64,000 nucleotides of DNA from Pelagimonas phthalicica (GTDB taxonomy: Bacteria; Pseudomonadota; Alphaproteobacteria; Rhodobacterales; Rhodobacteraceae): positions 1,984,001-2,048,000 of the forward strand of contig NZ_SOAP01000001.1 in the NCBI RefSeq assembly GCF_004364805.1, written 5' to 3'. The notes beneath the pieces were generated by a model that was not told the origin of the DNA, searched no databases, and worked only from the letters and a program-made list of their open reading frames with translations. Shown one piece after another: positions 8,268 through 17,445 of the stretch. Position 1 is the stretch's first letter. The number at the start of each line of letters is the position of its first letter. The position numbers and the translations under genes were made by a program.

Positions 8268-9590
8268 ATGACGCAGGTTTCCGACGATACCACATTCAAC
8301 GACGGCCCGTTTCTGCGGGCCGCCACAAGGCTGATGCTGATTGGCCTCGCCGTTATGGTGCTGGCTCTGATGAGCCTGTATTTCGCTCCGATGGAGCTGG
8401 CACCCTTCGTATCGTTGGGCCTGTATGCCATGCTTTTTCTGTTGGAGCGTCGCCACGGGGTTCTGTCCCCCGTCACGGCTCTGATGACCGGCTTTTACGC
8501 CATCCTGTCGGGCGCGCGCCTTTATGCGCCCGATATCGCCTGGTCTGCCTACGCGGCCCCGGCGGTGTATTTCCTGCTGGCGGCCTTGGTCTGGGGCCTG
8601 CTGTTGGCGAAACGCCCCTTTACCATGGTTTACAGCCGGGGCGTCGGCTATGCGCCGCTGCACAACTATATGTCGATCATGTGGGGCAGCCTGCATGTGC
8701 TGGCCGGTTGCGCAGCGTTCTTCCTGATGCCCAATCTGGCCTTTCTGATTGTACCGATGGTGCTGATGATTGCTGGGGCGGTTGGCACGCTGCTGTTGAA
8801 CTTTGTCACCATGGGTCCGGCGCATGGTCGTCAGAAAACCCACCAAATGGGCAAATTCACCTTTCGTCAGGTGCAGACACCCGCAGATCACGATCTGTTC
8901 TACGCCACCATCGCTGAAGCTTATCGCGCCGATCTGCAACGCGCCGCCGGGCCGCGCCGCAAGATCGACAAAGCCCAGATTGAGGCAGAGCACCGTGCTT
9001 CGGATGCCAAGCGCGACGGACATTCTATTCCGTTCCTGGTCTTTGACGGCGACAATGCGGTGGGCGGGATCTGTATGTTCCTGGATCACAAATCCCTAGG
9101 CCTGCCGGTGGAACACGAGGCCCAGTTCAGCGCTGATGATTACCGCAAACGCGGTGGCGTGGTCGAGATGGGGCGTTTGGGTGTGATGCAGCGCTACCGT
9201 CTGGAGCGTGGGTTGCTGACCGGTCTGTTCAAATGCGTGATCGAGGCCGCCGCAGAACAGCGTGTGCACACGATCCTCAACGACAGCTTTACCTGGCAGA
9301 TCAAGCTCTATTCCAAAATCGGTTTCGCGCCGATCACCGATGCCCCTTACGCCTGCGAAGACAGCTCAACCGGGTATGGCCTGTCGGCACAGCCTCTCGC
9401 CCTGGATCTTGCCCGTATGGTTCGGCTCGATCAGCAAAACACCACAGGCAGCGAAGTGCGCGACATGCTGAACGACTATGTGATCGAGCGCTTTTTCAAG
9501 CTGTTGGCCGTGCAGGAGATTTTACATCTACGCCCGGCCGAGCCGCAGCCAAAACCCTATGCGCATGAGGTGGTTCATGCAGCCGAATAA
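8268..9590 (+). CDS. Membrane-anchored GNAT-fold N-acyltransferase
   Basis: A 440-aa protein with two parts. Residues 1-180 contain several hydrophobic segments (about 15-42, 47-63, 68-85, 90-110 and 130-182), suggesting five to six membrane helices. Residues 190-385 form an acyltransferase domain with EMGRLGVMQRYRLERGLLTG and LYSKIGFAPI, a pattern shared by long-chain N-acyl amino acid synthases (FeeM-like) and the LuxI/GNAT superfamily. By analogy it could move the acyl chain from ACP onto an amine at the inner membrane, defining the head group. The acceptor is unknown. The first 180 residues resemble no family that I can name. Confidence 0.6.
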   Translation: MTQVSDDTTFNDGPFLRAATRLMLIGLAVMVLALMSLYFAPMELAPFVSLGLYAMLFLLERRHGVLSPVTALMTGFYAILSGARLYAPDIAWSAYAAPAVYFLLAALVWGLLLAKRPFTMVYSRGVGYAPLHNYMSIMWGSLHVLAGCAAFFLMPNLAFLIVPMVLMIAGAVGTLLLNFVTMGPAHGRQKTHQMGKFTFRQVQTPADHDLFYATIAEAYRADLQRAAGPRRKIDKAQIEAEHRASDAKRDGHSIPFLVFDGDNAVGGICMFLDHKSLGLPVEHEAQFSADDYRKRGGVVEMGRLGVMQRYRLERGLLTGLFKCVIEAAAEQRVHTILNDSFTWQIKLYSKIGFAPITDAPYACEDSSTGYGLSAQPLALDLARMVRLDQQNTTGSEVRDMLNDYVIERFFKLLAVQEILHLRPAEPQPKPYAHEVVHAAE

Positions 9591-10365
9591 CTCAAATCCA
9601 ACCAAACCCTGGACCATAGGACGCGTATTAAAGATGACTTCTCGTACCTGGATCAGCATGGGCGTTTTGGCGGTGGTCTATGGGCTGACCGTCACCGGAT
9701 GCAGCCCGGTTGCGGATGCCGATGGCACCCCGATCATCAAGACCACCATGGTGGATCAACCCCGCCTAACTGAGGCCCGCGCGCTGTGGTCCGAAGAACA
9801 TGGCGAGTTCGGCGACCCATATACAGCCGGAAAGGCCGCCTATGACATCGCGCAACTGACCCACGACCCCAAATGGGCCCGCGAAGCGATCAGCCAGTTG
9901 GAAGTGGCGCGCAGCGACATGCCAAACTTTCCATCGGCCACAGCCTATCTTGGTTCGGCGCATTCACTGATGGCACGCGATTTTCCAATGCAAGGCGCAT
10001 GGCAGGCGCTGCCCGGACCCGGGTTTGTGCGTATCTATCATGTGGAGCGGGCCGAAGCTCTGCTGTCCGAGGCCGTCGCCATTGATCCGACCGATCCGGT
10101 TGCCCGGCTGATCCGGGCCGCGACGGTGATCAATATGCCCGCTGTGCTGGCGGATCATGATCTGGCTCTGGCCGATTTCTATCAATTGGCCAAGTGGGAA
10201 GCCAATCCCGACCTGAACCCGAAACACGCGGATGTTCTGCGCTCGGCCAAATGGCGCGGAGATTTCTATAGCGCCTATGCCGACGTGCTGACCGAGCAAG
10301 GCAAGACCGAGCAGGCCGCCACCTATCAACAAAAACTGACCGCTTTCCGGAAGGAGTTCGGATAA
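9577..10365 (+). CDS. TPR-like lipoprotein
   Basis: A 262-aa protein with a hydrophobic stretch ending in a lipobox-like LTVTGC, so probably a lipoprotein. The start at 9577 has GAGGTGG upstream and overlaps the preceding gene by 14 bp; an alternative start at 9634 gives a more conventional signal peptide but has a poorer ribosome binding site. The mature part is helical and TPR-like. It shares a segment (AYLGSAHSLMARD, then PVARLIRAATVINMPAV) with 14164-14757 (AYLGSSYAITARD, then VRLIRASVAGNLPAM). It may act as an envelope assembly factor of the export part. Confidence 0.6.
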   Translation: MQPNNSNPTKPWTIGRVLKMTSRTWISMGVLAVVYGLTVTGCSPVADADGTPIIKTTMVDQPRLTEARALWSEEHGEFGDPYTAGKAAYDIAQLTHDPKWAREAISQLEVARSDMPNFPSATAYLGSAHSLMARDFPMQGAWQALPGPGFVRIYHVERAEALLSEAVAIDPTDPVARLIRAATVINMPAVLADHDLALADFYQLAKWEANPDLNPKHADVLRSAKWRGDFYSAYADVLTEQGKTEQAATYQQKLTAFRKEFG

Positions 10366-11522
10366 TGACGACGGATAACAGAATTGCCATTACCGGGCTT
10401 GGCCTTGTTGGCCCTTGGGGGACCGGTTTGGACGGTCTATGGGACGCGCAGACAGATGGGGATGCCGATTTCACCCCCTGTTCGCGCTACGATAACGGCC
10501 TTCCGGCTGCTGAGGCGCAAAAGCTTGATCTGCGTCGCATGTTGAAATCGGGGCAACTGTCCCGCGCGCCGCTGGTGTCGCAATATGCTGTTGCGGCCAC
10601 GCATCTCGCAGTGACGCAGGCCAATATGCTGCCCGAACGTGGTTCGAAGAATGGCGGTGTCGGGATTGTGTTCGGCACCTCGAACGGGCCCGGTGCGGCG
10701 ACCCAGCAAATCTATGACGACTTGATCGACACCGGCCCCACTGGCGTCAAACCACGGGTCTTTCAGGAAAGCGTGTTCAACGCGCCGGCATCGCTGGTCA
10801 GCATCCATTTCGGCTTTGCCGGTCCTATTCAGGTGGTGCCCGCCGCTGGCTGTTCTGGCACGGCTGTCCTGTATCAGGCGCAGATGATGCTGGCACAGCC
10901 GGGGATCGAAGCGGTGATTGCTTTGTGTTCCGACGAAATGTGCGACGCGATCCAGAAAGGTCTGCGCGATCTGAAATGGCACGCGGATTATGACGGGCAG
11001 GGTAGCCTTACCGACGGCGCCGTTGCGGGTGAGGGCGCCGTGGCGATGATCCTTGAGCGCGCCAGCCATGCCGAGGCGCGCGGAGCAGAGGTTTTGGCAG
11101 AGTTGGCCGGTGTTGGCCTGGCCAATGATGCCGCCGCGCTGGGCCGCCCGGCCAAGGATGGTCGTGGTCTTGTCGCTGCGATGGAAACCGCGCTGGAAGA
11201 TGCGCAGGCACAGGCCGACACGGTCGACATGATCCTAACCGGCTCTGCCGCGACCAAGATCGAAGACCAGTTGGAAAGCGCTGCCATCACAACGGTTTTT
11301 GGCGCGCAAAGCCCGGCACAGGGCAGCTCCAAACGCTCCACCGGCTTTGCCATGGGCACCGCCGCTTTGGTGGAAATCGCGCTGGCTGTGGCCGCGATCA
11401 ACCGCAATGCCACCCCGGCTTCGGTCGCCGGGGACACCCCCAAGATCGACGCCGTTTTATGCAATGCCATCGGCCTCAACGGTCAGTTTGGCGCAACTCT
11501 GATCAAAGGAGCAGCCGCATGA
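10365..11522 (+). CDS. Chain length factor-like (KS-beta) ketosynthase homologue
   Basis: A 385-aa thiolase-fold protein. Cys163 in AAGCSGTAV sits at the nucleophile position, but the two histidine motifs are replaced (TGSAATK where HGTGT is expected, STGFAMGTAAL where GHTLG is expected). This is the pattern of a chain length factor rather than a condensing enzyme. It probably pairs with the complete ketosynthase at 12460-13677, with the malonyltransferase gene between them. It starts at the last base of the preceding stop (TAATG) and ends overlapping the next start (ATGA). Confidence 0.75.
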   Translation: MTTDNRIAITGLGLVGPWGTGLDGLWDAQTDGDADFTPCSRYDNGLPAAEAQKLDLRRMLKSGQLSRAPLVSQYAVAATHLAVTQANMLPERGSKNGGVGIVFGTSNGPGAATQQIYDDLIDTGPTGVKPRVFQESVFNAPASLVSIHFGFAGPIQVVPAAGCSGTAVLYQAQMMLAQPGIEAVIALCSDEMCDAIQKGLRDLKWHADYDGQGSLTDGAVAGEGAVAMILERASHAEARGAEVLAELAGVGLANDAAALGRPAKDGRGLVAAMETALEDAQAQADTVDMILTGSAATKIEDQLESAAITTVFGAQSPAQGSSKRSTGFAMGTAALVEIALAVAAINRNATPASVAGDTPKIDAVLCNAIGLNGQFGATLIKGAAA

Positions 11523-12463
11523 CCCAGACAGGTTGGATTTTCCCGGGCCAAGGGGCTCAATCGGCGCGAATGGCCGCCAAGTTCATCGGTCGCGGAACCT
11601 TTGAAACCGTGTTGGACACGATCGAAGACATCTCGGGCAAACCCGTTCGCGACTTCACCACCAAAATGGCTGATCCGGATCTCAAACGTACCGACCGGGC
11701 GCAATTGGCGATCTTTGCCATGTCCAGCGCCATCGCAGCCTGTTTGCGCGAAGAGGGGCTAAGCCCAGCATTTGTTGCAGGCCATTCGCTGGGGCATTTT
11801 TCCGCGCTGGCCGCGTCGGGTGCGCTGTCACTCGAAGATGCCACGCAGCTGGTGGTCGAGCGCGGGCAGCTGATGCTGTTTTCCGGCGAACGTGTCGCCG
11901 GCGGTATGGGGGTCGTCCAGGGGCTGAGCGCAGATGCCGTGTCGGAAACCCTGAAAGAGGCCAAGCTAAAGATCTGGCCCGCTAACCTGAACCTGCCCGA
12001 GCAAATTGTGGTTTCCGGAGCGGTCGAAGATCTCGACCCGGCGCGCGCCGTGTTGACGGCCAAAGGTGGCAAATGGGTGCCTCTTAACGTGTCCGGTGCC
12101 TTTCATTCCCCGCTTTTGGCGAATGAAGCGCGCGCCTTTGCGGATCGCATCAAGGAAACCGCATTTTCCACCCCGATTTGTCCGGTTCTGTCCAACAAAG
12201 ACGGATCACCTATGCGCTCGGGGCGCGACATCCAGGATGATCTGCTGACCCATATGACGGGTCAGGTGAACTGGACTGCGGTGATGTCGCGGATTGCCGA
12301 CCAAGCCCCCGACAGCCTGATCGAGGTCGGCCCGGGCAAGGTGCTGACTGGCTTGATGCTGAGGTTCAACCCCGCCCTGAAACCTGCCAGCACCGGCGTT
12401 CCTGCGCTGATGGATCGCGCCATCACCGCCCACACTCCCCAAATGCAAGAGGTCGCAGCATGA
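11519..12463 (+). CDS. Malonyl-CoA:ACP transacylase (FabD-like)
   Basis: A 314-aa acyltransferase with FPGQGAQ near the N-terminus (8-14), the nucleophile Ser90 in GHSLG, Arg115 in the position that binds the malonyl carboxylate, and His196 in SGAFHSPL. Presence of the arginine suggests malonyl rather than acyl specificity. It loads malonyl units onto the operon's own ACPs. The start at 11519 is ATGA-coupled to the preceding gene, and the gene ends ATGA-coupled to the next ketosynthase. A dedicated FabD-like enzyme in the operon supports a self-contained pathway separate from primary fatty-acid synthesis. Confidence 0.88.
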   Translation: MTQTGWIFPGQGAQSARMAAKFIGRGTFETVLDTIEDISGKPVRDFTTKMADPDLKRTDRAQLAIFAMSSAIAACLREEGLSPAFVAGHSLGHFSALAASGALSLEDATQLVVERGQLMLFSGERVAGGMGVVQGLSADAVSETLKEAKLKIWPANLNLPEQIVVSGAVEDLDPARAVLTAKGGKWVPLNVSGAFHSPLLANEARAFADRIKETAFSTPICPVLSNKDGSPMRSGRDIQDDLLTHMTGQVNWTAVMSRIADQAPDSLIEVGPGKVLTGLMLRFNPALKPASTGVPALMDRAITAHTPQMQEVAA

Positions 12464-13677
12464 TCCCGCATATGTCCAATCGCGGCGCCGTTGTCACCGG
12501 ATGCGGTGTCATCAACGCCATTGCCACAGATTTCGACGGGTTTGGCAGCGCTATGGCCCAGGCCCAAAGCGGGTTGGGCGATATCAACAGCTTTCCCGCT
12601 GATGGATTGCGTAATCCGCGCGCCTGTGAAGCCAGCGGTTTTGACGCCGAGGCCATCCGCATCAAGCGGGGCGACAAGCGTATGGATCGTAGCTCGGCCC
12701 TGACGCTGGCCGCTTTTGATCAGGCGATGGAGATGGCGCAGCTCGACCCCGCCACCGTCAATCCACGGCGCGGCGCGGTTCTGTCCGGCTCCACCCTTGG
12801 CGGCGCGCGCACCGGGATGGGCTACTATCGCGGTCAGCGGGCTGGCAAACGCCGCCCTAGCACGCTGCGGGACTATTCACTGCACTCACCGGGTTATCGT
12901 TTGTGCATCGAAACCGGGTTCATGGGCCCCAATCTGGTGTATTCGACCGCTTGTACCTCGTCCAATCTGGCTCTGGCTACGGCACAGGATCTGATCCGCG
13001 CGGGCAAGGCTGATGTTGTGCTGGTCGCCGGGTTTGACCCGATGTCCGAAGTCTCTGCCGCTGGGTTCTCGGTGATGCGCAATGTGTCGCCCGAGCTGTG
13101 CCGCCCCTTTGACAAGGATCGTCAGGGGCTGGTTCTGGGCGAAGGCAGCGCGCTGATGATTGTCGAGGCCGAGGATTTCGCCGCCAAACGAGGGGCTCCG
13201 GTCATGGCCAAGCTGCGCGGTTACGGGCTGTCATCAGATGCCCATCACATGACCGCGCCGGATGTTACCGCGCAGGGGCCAATGGCCGCCATGCGCAAGG
13301 CGCTGGAAATGGGTGGGGCCGATGCAGCGCAGGTGGATTTCATCTGCGCCCATGGCACCGGCACCCTGCATAATGACGCGATCGAGGCCAAGGCCCTGCA
13401 TGGCGTCTTGGGTGAACGCGCCGCTGAAGTGCCCGCGGCCTCGATCAAATCCATGGTCGGGCACACGTTGGGCGCGGCAGGCACCATGAACGCGGTCGCG
13501 GCCATGGCGGCCCGGGCCAAGAACATCATCCCGCCCACCGTGAATTTCCGCGAAGCCGAAGCCAATAACCCGCTGTCCTGCGCGCCAGAGGCCCGCACTG
13601 GTCAGCCCTCATTGGTTTTGTCCAACACGCTCGGATTTGGCGGCTCTAACTGCTCGGTTCTGATGGAACTGGCCTGA
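12460..13677 (+). CDS. Beta-ketoacyl-ACP synthase II-type ketosynthase (FabF-like)
   Basis: A 405-aa complete KS with Cys165 in STACTSSNL, His298 in AHGTGTLHND, Lys330 and His335 in SIKSMVGHTLGA. All catalytic residues are present, so it should be an active condensing enzyme, likely forming a heterodimer with the CLF-like protein at 10365-11522. The start at 12460 overlaps the malonyltransferase stop; an internal ATG at 12472 is a possible alternative. Together with the fused KS-CLF at 3469-5781, the operon has two condensing systems, which suggests initiation and elongation by different enzymes or two chain types. Confidence 0.87.
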   Translation: MIPHMSNRGAVVTGCGVINAIATDFDGFGSAMAQAQSGLGDINSFPADGLRNPRACEASGFDAEAIRIKRGDKRMDRSSALTLAAFDQAMEMAQLDPATVNPRRGAVLSGSTLGGARTGMGYYRGQRAGKRRPSTLRDYSLHSPGYRLCIETGFMGPNLVYSTACTSSNLALATAQDLIRAGKADVVLVAGFDPMSEVSAAGFSVMRNVSPELCRPFDKDRQGLVLGEGSALMIVEAEDFAAKRGAPVMAKLRGYGLSSDAHHMTAPDVTAQGPMAAMRKALEMGGADAAQVDFICAHGTGTLHNDAIEAKALHGVLGERAAEVPAASIKSMVGHTLGAAGTMNAVAAMAARAKNIIPPTVNFREAEANNPLSCAPEARTGQPSLVLSNTLGFGGSNCSVLMELA

Positions 13678-13694
13678 CACAAGGACTTGATGAC

Positions 13695-14162
13695 ATGAAA
13701 GACATGGCAACCACCTCCTATGACATTCAGGCCATCATGGCCCGTCTGCCGCACCGCTACCCGTTCCTGATGATCGACAAGATCGATGAGAACGGGCCGG
13801 GCTATGCAGTGGCGATCAAGAATGTCTCGATCAATGAGCCCTACTTTCAGGGCCATTTCCCCGATTACCCGATCATGCCCGGCGCACTGATCACCGAAGC
13901 GGCGCTCCAGGCCTCGGCCTTTATGGGACCAACCGGTGACGAAACCGGCGATGCACCGGATGCGTCGACCACCCGGTTCTTTTGTGTCGGCTTCAACATG
14001 AAGTTTTCCGGCACCGTGCAACCGGGTGATCAGCTGCGCATCGAGGTGCGCCTGGTCAAACGTATGGGCCAGATGACCAAGGTCAAAGCCCGCATTTCCA
14101 CTGAGAATGGCCAAGTCGCCTCTGGCGACATGAACCTGGCCACAGCCCCCAAGGAAGACTGA
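13695..14162 (+). CDS. 3-hydroxyacyl-ACP dehydratase (FabZ-like)
   Basis: A 155-aa single hotdog protein, the usual length for FabZ. The motifs LPHRYPFLMID, GHFPDYPIMPG and ITEAALQAS match the family; His54 and Glu68 are the expected catalytic residues. An AAGGA box lies 10 bases before the start. It would remove water from 3-hydroxyacyl-ACP to give trans-2-enoyl-ACP. No enoyl reductase was found in the operon, so double bonds may accumulate as in polyenes, or a housekeeping FabI may act. It is the second dehydratase of the operon, after 879-1703. Confidence 0.87.
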   Translation: MKDMATTSYDIQAIMARLPHRYPFLMIDKIDENGPGYAVAIKNVSINEPYFQGHFPDYPIMPGALITEAALQASAFMGPTGDETGDAPDASTTRFFCVGFNMKFSGTVQPGDQLRIEVRLVKRMGQMTKVKARISTENGQVASGDMNLATAPKED

Positions 14163-14163
14163 T

Positions 14164-14757
14164 ATGAGCAAGATTAGCACATTTTCCCGCGCGCTTTGCC
14201 TCGCCTCCTTTGCCGCCTACGGGCCGGTGGTGGCTATGGCAGTGCTCCCGGCCACTCCGGTCATTGCGGCGCAGACCGCATTGGAAAGCGCGATTGCCCT
14301 GCATGATGCGGGCCGCGCCGGGGATAAGGCGGCCACTGAACAGGCGGTTGAAGCGTTCCTTGATCTGATGAAGGCCGAGCCAGGCAATGCCATGGCGGTC
14401 GCCTATCTGGGCTCGAGCTATGCTATTACGGCGCGCGACAGCCGGTCTGTAACTGACAAGGTGCGCTTTACCAATCGTGGGCTGCGCTTTTTGGATCAGG
14501 CCGTCAACATGGCCCCGGATGACTTTACCGTGCGGCTGATCCGCGCCAGCGTTGCCGGAAATCTGCCTGCCATGTTTGGTCGCAGCGAGACTGCGATTGA
14601 GGATGGGCTGGCGCTGGACAAGATCTTTAGCGCTGCGCAAGCCCCGAGCATGGCCTCGCATATGGTCGGCATTTATGACATGCTGGCTGATCAGGCCGCG
14701 GATCAGGGCGATTGGGTTGGCAAAGCTGCCGCTGCGCGCAAATTGGCGGGGTCTTGA
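14164..14757 (+). CDS. Exported TPR-like protein
   Basis: A 197-aa protein with an N-terminal signal (hydrophobic residues about 9-36, ending near VIAAQT), followed by a helical TPR-like domain. It is related to the lipoprotein at 9577-10365 and more weakly to the protein at 21078-21593: all share an AYxGS-like helix with Ala/Met-rich flank, followed in the first two by a VRLIRA segment. It lies just before the ABC transporter genes, so a periplasmic role in export or assembly is plausible. No catalytic motif is visible. The start lies directly after the FabZ stop. Confidence 0.6.
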   Translation: MSKISTFSRALCLASFAAYGPVVAMAVLPATPVIAAQTALESAIALHDAGRAGDKAATEQAVEAFLDLMKAEPGNAMAVAYLGSSYAITARDSRSVTDKVRFTNRGLRFLDQAVNMAPDDFTVRLIRASVAGNLPAMFGRSETAIEDGLALDKIFSAAQAPSMASHMVGIYDMLADQAADQGDWVGKAAAARKLAGS

Positions 14758-14759
14758 TC

Positions 14760-15470
14760 ATGGGTCAGATCTCGCTCAGATCGGTCTGCCGCACCTATGC
14801 CAGCGAAGCCTTTTCGCTGACGGTGCTGGATCAGGCCGATCTGGAAATCCCTGACAGCGCCTTTGCTGTGATTTGCGGCCCGTCCGGGTCGGGCAAATCC
14901 ACGCTGTTGAACATGATCGGTGCGCTGGATCGCCCCGATGGCGGCACGATCACCATAGCGGGCACAGATATTGCCACGCTGAATGAAAAGCAGCTGGCAA
15001 AGTTCCGCAATGAAACCATTGGCTTTGTTTTCCAAAGCTTTCACCTGTTGCCGGTTCTGACAGCGGCGGAAAACGTCGCCTGGCCGCTCTATTTCCAAGG
15101 GGTGAAACGGCGCGAGCGTATGGAGATTGCGCGCGAAAAGTTGGCTTTGGTCGGCCTTTCTGACCATGCCAACAAACTGCCGGGCAAATTGTCTGGCGGT
15201 CAGCGTCAGCGCGTCGCCATTGCCCGTGCGCTGGTCTGCAACCCGCGCATTATTCTTGCCGACGAACCTACCGCCAATCTGGACCGCAAAACAGCCCAAG
15301 GGGTGCTGGACCTGATGAGCGATCTGAACGCTCATCACGGGGTCAGCTTTCTCTGCGCCACGCATGACAATCTGGTGGTCGAACATGCGCGCCAAATCAT
15401 CTCCCTGAGCGAAGGCAAGTTGCACATGCAGGTGGTTCCAACCCTGAATGAGGTGGCCCGACATGCTTGA
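14760..15470 (+). CDS. ABC transporter ATPase (LolD/MacB type)
   Basis: A 236-aa ATPase with Walker A GPSGSGKST (40-48), the Q-loop region FVFQSFHLLP, the signature LSGGQRQRVAIARAL and Walker B ILADEPTANLD. The FQ(S/N)FHLLP pattern and length fit the LolD/MacB/FtsE branch of mechanotransmission ABC proteins, which work with FtsX-like permeases and act on substrates in the outer leaflet of the inner membrane rather than moving them through a channel. The permease gene follows with an 8-bp overlap. It probably powers release of the lipidic product, or a lipoprotein carrying it, towards the outer membrane. Confidence 0.85.
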   Translation: MGQISLRSVCRTYASEAFSLTVLDQADLEIPDSAFAVICGPSGSGKSTLLNMIGALDRPDGGTITIAGTDIATLNEKQLAKFRNETIGFVFQSFHLLPVLTAAENVAWPLYFQGVKRRERMEIAREKLALVGLSDHANKLPGKLSGGQRQRVAIARALVCNPRIILADEPTANLDRKTAQGVLDLMSDLNAHHGVSFLCATHDNLVVEHARQIISLSEGKLHMQVVPTLNEVARHA

Positions 15471-16692
15471 TCTGTTCTACATCGCGGCGTTGAACATCTT
15501 TCGTAATGCCCGCCGCTCAACCATCACCATTCTCTCCATCGCAGTGGGTTGCTGTGCGCTGACCTGCTTTGGTGCCTTTATCAACTTTACCTTTGAGGGT
15601 CTGCGCGAAACCACCATCCGGACTCAGCTGGGTCATATGCAGATCTATGCCGAGGGTTATTGGGAGAAACACGTTTCCGATCCGGCCTCGGTCATGATCC
15701 ACGAAGTCGATGCCTTGGAACAGGCTTTGGAAGGCATAGAGGGTGTTTCAACCGTCACCCATCGTGTCAGTTTCTCAGGGATTGGCACAACTGGGCAGGC
15801 CTCGGTCAACATGTCGGTCACGGGTGTCGACCCGCTGCGTGAAATGGATTTTGCTGATTTCGAGATCGTCGTCAAAGGGCGCAATCTGCTGCCCGGTGAT
15901 ACGCAGGTCGGTGTGATTGGCGATGAATTGGCCAAAGGGCTGGGGGCCGAGATCGGCGATTGGGTCACTGTGATGACGACCTCACTGGACGGCATGTTGA
16001 ACGCGGTTGATTTTGAGATCGTGGGCATCGTGCGCACCGGATCGACCGAATATGACAGTGTCTTTGCCAAGGTACCCAGCGATCTGGTGCAAACCGTCAT
16101 GGATACCACAGCCGTGGAACGGGTCGTGGTGATGCTTGACAACACCGCTGATCTGCCGGCTCTGCGCCCAGAGATCGAGGCCACGATTGCTGCGCTGCCC
16201 GAAGCCTATGAAACCCGCCAATGGGACGAGTTGGCTGGGTTCTACGAGGCGGTGGTGTCGCTCTATAACGGGCTGTTTCGCATCTTTTCCGGCATCGTTG
16301 CGGTGGTTGTGATGTTCTCGGTCGCGAACACCATGACTATGGCGGTCTTTGAACGCATGGGCGAAAGCGGCGCGCTGCGCGCCATCGGGGCCACCCAAGG
16401 CACCACCATGCAGATGTTCCTCAACGAGGGTCTTTTCATCGGGCTGCTGGGCGGCACGGTTGGGGTGATCCTGTCACTGCTCATTTCCTGGGGGATCGAG
16501 ATGATCGGAGGCATTCCAATGCCGCCTCCACCCTCCATGTCGCAAGGCTATCAGGCCTTCTTCCTCATGACACCCGCCGTGCTGGCAAAAGGCTTTGTCG
16601 TCTCGGTCGCCGCTGCGCTGGTGTCTTCCATTTACCCTGCCTGGGCTGCGTCCCGTGTCAATATTGTAGAGGCTTTGCAAAAACCATGCTGA
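15463..16692 (+). CDS. ABC transporter permease (LolE/MacB type)
   Basis: A 409-aa protein with one N-terminal membrane helix (about 15-40), a large periplasmic domain (about 45-265) and three C-terminal helices (about 275-300, 320-350 and 370-400): the four-helix topology of FtsX/LolCE/MacB permeases. GAT near ALRAIGATQGTTMQMFLNEG matches the coupling region of the family. The start at 15463 has GAGGTGG upstream and overlaps the ATPase gene. Only one permease is encoded, so a homodimer is likely, unlike the LolC/LolE heterodimer of enterobacteria. It is the central part of the operon's export set. Confidence 0.83.
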   Translation: MLDLFYIAALNIFRNARRSTITILSIAVGCCALTCFGAFINFTFEGLRETTIRTQLGHMQIYAEGYWEKHVSDPASVMIHEVDALEQALEGIEGVSTVTHRVSFSGIGTTGQASVNMSVTGVDPLREMDFADFEIVVKGRNLLPGDTQVGVIGDELAKGLGAEIGDWVTVMTTSLDGMLNAVDFEIVGIVRTGSTEYDSVFAKVPSDLVQTVMDTTAVERVVVMLDNTADLPALRPEIEATIAALPEAYETRQWDELAGFYEAVVSLYNGLFRIFSGIVAVVVMFSVANTMTMAVFERMGESGALRAIGATQGTTMQMFLNEGLFIGLLGGTVGVILSLLISWGIEMIGGIPMPPPPSMSQGYQAFFLMTPAVLAKGFVVSVAAALVSSIYPAWAASRVNIVEALQKPC

Positions 16693-17396
16693 AATCCATC
16701 ATCAAACCCGCCCTCATCGCTCTTTCCATGTCTGTTGCCGCCGCTGGTGCCTGGGCTGCAGATGGGGCCGCCCTGCTGCGCAAAGTGGACGATATCCGCG
16801 CACCCGGAGCGAACTTCACCTTTGACCTGACACTGAATTCCGGTGGCAAGACTGAACAGCTGGAAGTGTCGGTTCAAAACTCCACAAAGGGGCTTGTGCG
16901 CTACACCAAGCCGACCAAAATGGCTGGTCGCTCTATTCTGTTTGTCGACAAGAACATGTGGGTCTTTGTTCCCGGAACCCGCCGCGCCCTGCGCATTTCA
17001 CCGCAACAGCGCGTGCTGGGCGGTGTGTCCTCTGCCGACGTCGCGCGCACGGTTTATTCCAGCGATTACAAGGTTGTCAGCACATCCGGCAGCGGCAATG
17101 CCATCGTGTTGCAACTGGCCCCCAAGACCAAATCCGCAGCCTATGCCCGGATTGATCTGACAGTGGCCAGCTCCGGCGCGCCCAAACAGGCGGTATTTTA
17201 TGCGGGCGGTGGTCGCAAACTGAAGACGATGCATTTTGGTGGCTACAAGTCGGTTTTGGGGGCCAGCCGCCCCACCCAGCTCAAGGTGGTTGATCACCTC
17301 GAAGGCGGCAAGGTGACCACCATGACCTATAGCAGCTTCAAAAAGGCCAAGACCCCGGCCGCCTGGTATCAGCCCAACAACCTGAACCGCCTGTAA
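16686..17396 (+). CDS. LolA-like outer-membrane lipoprotein-sorting protein
   Basis: A 236-aa protein with a cleavable signal peptide (about 1-24, ending AGAWA) and a sequence pattern of the LolA/LolB-like superfamily. The segment VRYTKPTKMAGRSILFVDKN is typical of the outer-membrane lipoprotein-sorting proteins found beside MacB/LolE-like permeases. Its concave half-barrel would carry an acyl chain or lipoprotein across the periplasm from the ABC permease. It overlaps the permease gene by 7 bp. It is not the housekeeping LolA by context; a dedicated copy also occurs in aryl-polyene operons. Confidence 0.75.
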   Translation: MLKSIIKPALIALSMSVAAAGAWAADGAALLRKVDDIRAPGANFTFDLTLNSGGKTEQLEVSVQNSTKGLVRYTKPTKMAGRSILFVDKNMWVFVPGTRRALRISPQQRVLGGVSSADVARTVYSSDYKVVSTSGSGNAIVLQLAPKTKSAAYARIDLTVASSGAPKQAVFYAGGGRKLKTMHFGGYKSVLGASRPTQLKVVDHLEGGKVTTMTYSSFKKAKTPAAWYQPNNLNRL

Positions 17397-17445
17397 CCCA
17401 ACGCCAAACAACCCCGCCCCAAAGACCCAATTTCGGAGAGTAGAC

